Assembly (NCBI GenBank): GCA_005880805.1
Contig: VBFZ01000021.1
Coordinates: 1-15,697, forward strand
Length of the DNA: 15,697 nucleotides
Direction of reading: 5' to 3'
Source: Chloroflexota bacterium
GTDB lineage: Bacteria > Chloroflexota > Limnocylindria > Limnocylindrales > CSP1-4
A program made the translations under genes and the position numbers. The notes below the pieces were generated by a model that searched no databases, had not been told where the DNA came from, and saw nothing but the letters and a program-made list of their open reading frames with translations. Positions 13,728-15,697 of the stretch are shown in pieces; positions within the stretch are counted from its first letter, which is position 1; each line of letters opens with the position of its first letter.

Positions 13728-15148
13728 CGAGCTTCTTCAACATCTACTTTCGGAAGCTGGCGCCGCGGGGCGAGCTGCCCGCGATGGACCTGGAGCGCGA
13801 AGACGCGACGTTCGGCCTGCGGACGCTCCAGGACCTCGGCTGGAAGGACCTGCTAGACGGCTTCACCTGTACGGAGTGCGGTCGGTGCCAGGAGGCGTGC
13901 CCGGCATGGGCGACCGGGAAGCCGCTCAACCCCAAGACCTTCATCATGGGCGTCCGGGACATGGCCCACGAGGCCGAGGCAGGCGTCCCTTTGATCCCGA
14001 ATGGCGCCGCGGTCCGCGAGACCTACGGCCTCGATGACGGCATCCGGCCGGACCTGCTCGCGAAGCCCATCGTCGACACGGCGATCCCGTATGACGCCGT
14101 GTGGGATTGCGTGACATGCGGCGCGTGCGTGGAGGCGTGCCCGGTCCTGATCGAGCACGTCGACAAGATCGTCGGCCTGCGCCGCAATCTCGTGCTCGAG
14201 GAGAGCCGGTTCCCGCAGGAGCTGACGGCGGCGATGCGCGGCATGGAGGCGGCCGGCAATCCGTGGGGCTTGCCGCGGTCGACGCGCACCGACTGGACGC
14301 GGGGCCTGCCGTTCGAGGTGCCCACGGTTGCCGAGCTGGCGACCGCCGGCCGGCTCGACGAGATCGAGGTCCTCTACTGGGTGGGCTGTGCGGCGGCCTT
14401 CGACGAGCGCAACCGCAAGGTCGCCCGAGCCTTCGCGACCTGCCTGGACGCCGCGGGCGTCCGCTTCGCGATCCTCGGCCAGGAGGAGTCGTGCACGGGC
14501 GATCCTGCCCGCCGGATGGGCAACGACTACGTCTACCAGATCCTCGCGTCAGGCAACGTCGAAACGCTGAACCGCTACGGGATGGGGGAGCGGACGATCG
14601 TGACGGCCTGCCCGCACTGCTTCAACGTCATCGGCAACGAGTACGGCCAGCTGGGCGGCGCGTTCGAGATCGTCCACCATTCCGTCTACCTCGACCGGCT
14701 CCTCTCGTCCGGCCGGCTGCGTCTCGCCGCGGACGGCGTCCCGGCGCGGAGCGTCACCTACCACGATCCGTGCTACCTCACCCGCTACAACGGCATTCAG
14801 GCGGAGCCGCGCGACGCGCTGGCGAGCGCGCCCGGCGTGGCGCTCGTGGAGATGGACCGCCACGGCCGTAACACCTTCTGCTGCGGAGCGGGCGGTGGCC
14901 GGATGTGGATGGAGGAGACGAGGGGGACCCGCATCAACCACGAGCGGACACGAGAGGCTCTCTCGACGGGCGCCGACACGGTCGCGGTCGCCTGCCCCTA
15001 CTGCATGATCATGCTCAAGGACGGCCTGGCCGACGCGGGTCGCGGTCCCGGGACCGACGATCCGGTCTCGATCGCCGACATCGCCGAGCTCCTGGCTGAA
15101 AGCGCCGTCCCGGCGAAACGGCGCTTGCCCGTCCTCCAGCAGGGGTGA
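13613..15148 (+). CDS. (Fe-S) CCG-domain oxidoreductase, FadF/EMO-like, C-terminal part of frameshifted gene
   Basis: About 511 residues continuing the membrane domain in the -1 frame; the whole gene would be about 690 residues. In order: last membrane helix with WWAHIG and SKHLHI, two 4Fe-4S motifs CTECGRCQEACP (13868-13903) and CVTCGACVEACP (14108-14143), and two HdrD-like cysteine-rich CCG domains: YWVGCA, SCTGDPA, ACPHCFN in the first and DPCYLTRYNG, FCCGAGGGRMW, ACPYCM in the second. This is the plan of FadF/EMO proteins, which carry electrons from electron-transfer flavoprotein to menaquinone, and more broadly of heterodisulfide-reductase-like subunits. All expected Cys are present. As it stands this part lacks a start unless a downstream codon such as ATG 13784 is used, which would drop the heme domain. 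It is the last gene of the operon from 8669. An acyl-CoA-dehydrogenase-like gene lies in the same window. Confidence 0.82.
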   Translation, partial: GLSPAALDTGFAVLWWAHIGLVVLFLVYLPFSKHLHIVTSFFNIYFRKLAPRGELPAMDLEREDATFGLRTLQDLGWKDLLDGFTCTECGRCQEACPAWATGKPLNPKTFIMGVRDMAHEAEAGVPLIPNGAAVRETYGLDDGIRPDLLAKPIVDTAIPYDAVWDCVTCGACVEACPVLIEHVDKIVGLRRNLVLEESRFPQELTAAMRGMEAAGNPWGLPRSTRTDWTRGLPFEVPTVAELATAGRLDEIEVLYWVGCAAAFDERNRKVARAFATCLDAAGVRFAILGQEESCTGDPARRMGNDYVYQILASGNVETLNRYGMGERTIVTACPHCFNVIGNEYGQLGGAFEIVHHSVYLDRLLSSGRLRLAADGVPARSVTYHDPCYLTRYNGIQAEPRDALASAPGVALVEMDRHGRNTFCCGAGGGRMWMEETRGTRINHERTREALSTGADTVAVACPYCMIMLKDGLADAGRGPGTDDPVSIADIAELLAESAVPAKRRLPVLQQG

Positions 15149-15183
15149 CTCTCGAGCCCGTGCGCGTTCCCAGGGCACAGATT

Positions 15184-15359
15184 TCCAATGTGATTGGACA
15201 TCTCAGCTGCTCGGGCGCTGATGGCAGACCGCAGGCGGTGATCCGACTGGTGCCTGGGGCGGTCCAATGTGGGCGTGGTCGGCAATTTTCAGCCGGCGGG
15301 CCGATCGCGCGCGCTGCGAGACCGCGTTTAGCCGTAGCCAAGGGCTCCGCTGTCCAATG
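15184..15359. promoter_or_regulatory. Three TCCAATG sites, one in an inverted repeat, before the XRE gene
   Basis: TCCAATG occurs at 15184-15190, 15263-15269 and 15353-15359 in the 219-nt gap before the regulator gene. The first copy forms a perfect inverted repeat TCCAAT-GTG-ATTGGA (15184-15198). The second shares TCCAATGTG. The third ends 8 nt before the ATG at 15368. This fits operators bound by the downstream XRE protein (autoregulation), which is inference. No clear -10 or terminator is seen in 15149-15367. Confidence 0.4.
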
Positions 15360-15367
15360 GCATCGGA

Positions 15368-15697
15368 ATGTCGTCAGGTCGGGATGTCGAGCGGCTCACC
15401 CTGCAGCTTGCCGGTCGGCTGGGCGACCAGATACGAACTGAGCGCACCAGGCGCCGCTGGTCCCTGAGAGAGCTGGCGCGCCGCTCCGGTCTCTCAACGT
15501 CGATGGTGCAGTGGATGGAAGCCGGCCATGCCGCTCATTTCGAAAGCTACGTTCGCCTGGCGCAGGTCCTCGGCTTGCGGGCCGAGTTCAGTTTCACCGA
15601 ACGACGAACCCGCCCGCCCCGCCCAGAGGATCCTGTCCACGCGGTGATGGGGGAGGTGCTTGCCAGCCGGCTGTCTTCACATGGCTTGACGATTTCT
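15368..15697 (+). CDS. XRE-type helix-turn-helix regulator, C-terminus cut by window edge
   Basis: 110 codons read from ATG 15368 to the right edge without a stop. Residues about 15-70 are a Cro/CI-type helix-turn-helix: LRELARRSGLSTSMVQWMEA (33-52) includes the two DNA-reading helices, followed by YVRLAQVLGLRAEFSF (61-76). A basic Pro-rich linker (79-89) leads to a new segment starting VHAVMGEVLASRLSSHGLTI (90-109), so the complete protein has a second domain of unknown type beyond the window. Likely a cytosolic DNA-binding repressor. No good RBS is seen; the ATG is preferred because it is the first in frame after the TCCAATG site and gives a normal N-terminus. Confidence 0.8.
   Translation, partial: MSSGRDVERLTLQLAGRLGDQIRTERTRRRWSLRELARRSGLSTSMVQWMEAGHAAHFESYVRLAQVLGLRAEFSFTERRTRPPRPEDPVHAVMGEVLASRLSSHGLTIS

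Noticed and set aside
1..15697. tRNA, rRNA, CRISPR array, IS element or prophage genes
   Set aside because: Looked for repeats, cloverleaf-like T-loops, transposase motifs and phage proteins; nothing convincing seen.

Overview
High-GC bacterial DNA that looks chromosomal. Protein style points to Chloroflexota, perhaps the Limnocylindria/Ellin6529 side, with a deep actinobacterial lineage as second choice. This rests on high GC at third codon positions, leaderless-type promoters with a TANNNT box 6-7 nt before the start codon, 4-nt gene overlaps, and the family mix. The taxon is inference. I see no phage, IS, CRISPR, tRNA or rRNA.

Layout. At 1-794 two minus-strand genes: a DUF2188 protein cut by the left edge and an orphan PAS-domain protein. 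At 990-2303 an FtsZ paralogue with a predicted N-terminal transmembrane helix ahead of a complete tubulin-like GTPase core and a C-terminal DIPSFLRRR peptide. A long hairpin separates it from a catabolic-looking group (2375-6664): group II aromatic amino acid decarboxylase, an acyl-CoA-dehydrogenase-fold flavoprotein without an obvious catalytic Glu, and an aminobutyraldehyde-type aldehyde dehydrogenase. At 6786-8637 come a small possible helical protein, a CorA Mg2+ transporter and a DUF4332 protein.

From 8669 to 15148 runs one apparent transcription unit: DUF1461 membrane protein, M50 site-2 protease with two CBS domains, moeA, moaC, mogA, and a membrane heme/Fe-S oxidoreductase resembling the FadF/EMO group (ETF:menaquinone oxidoreductases). 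Neighbours overlap by 4 nt (ATGA or GTGA) up to mogA, and the last gene follows after 9 nt. Both moaC (near 12245) and the Fe-S oxidoreductase (near 13612) are broken by a net -1 frame change, apparently with loss of some residues, while the sequence on both sides still reads as well-conserved protein. These may be recent deletions or assembly errors. The right end holds the start of an XRE-type regulator, preceded by three TCCAATG sites, one of them part of a perfect inverted repeat.

How they may work together: the decarboxylase makes an amine, an amine-oxidising step gives an aldehyde, and the dehydrogenase makes the acid. The flavoprotein between them is a candidate for the missing oxidation or a later step. 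The FadF/EMO-like protein could pass flavoprotein electrons to menaquinone. The strongest candidate for new biology is the membrane-anchored FtsZ.
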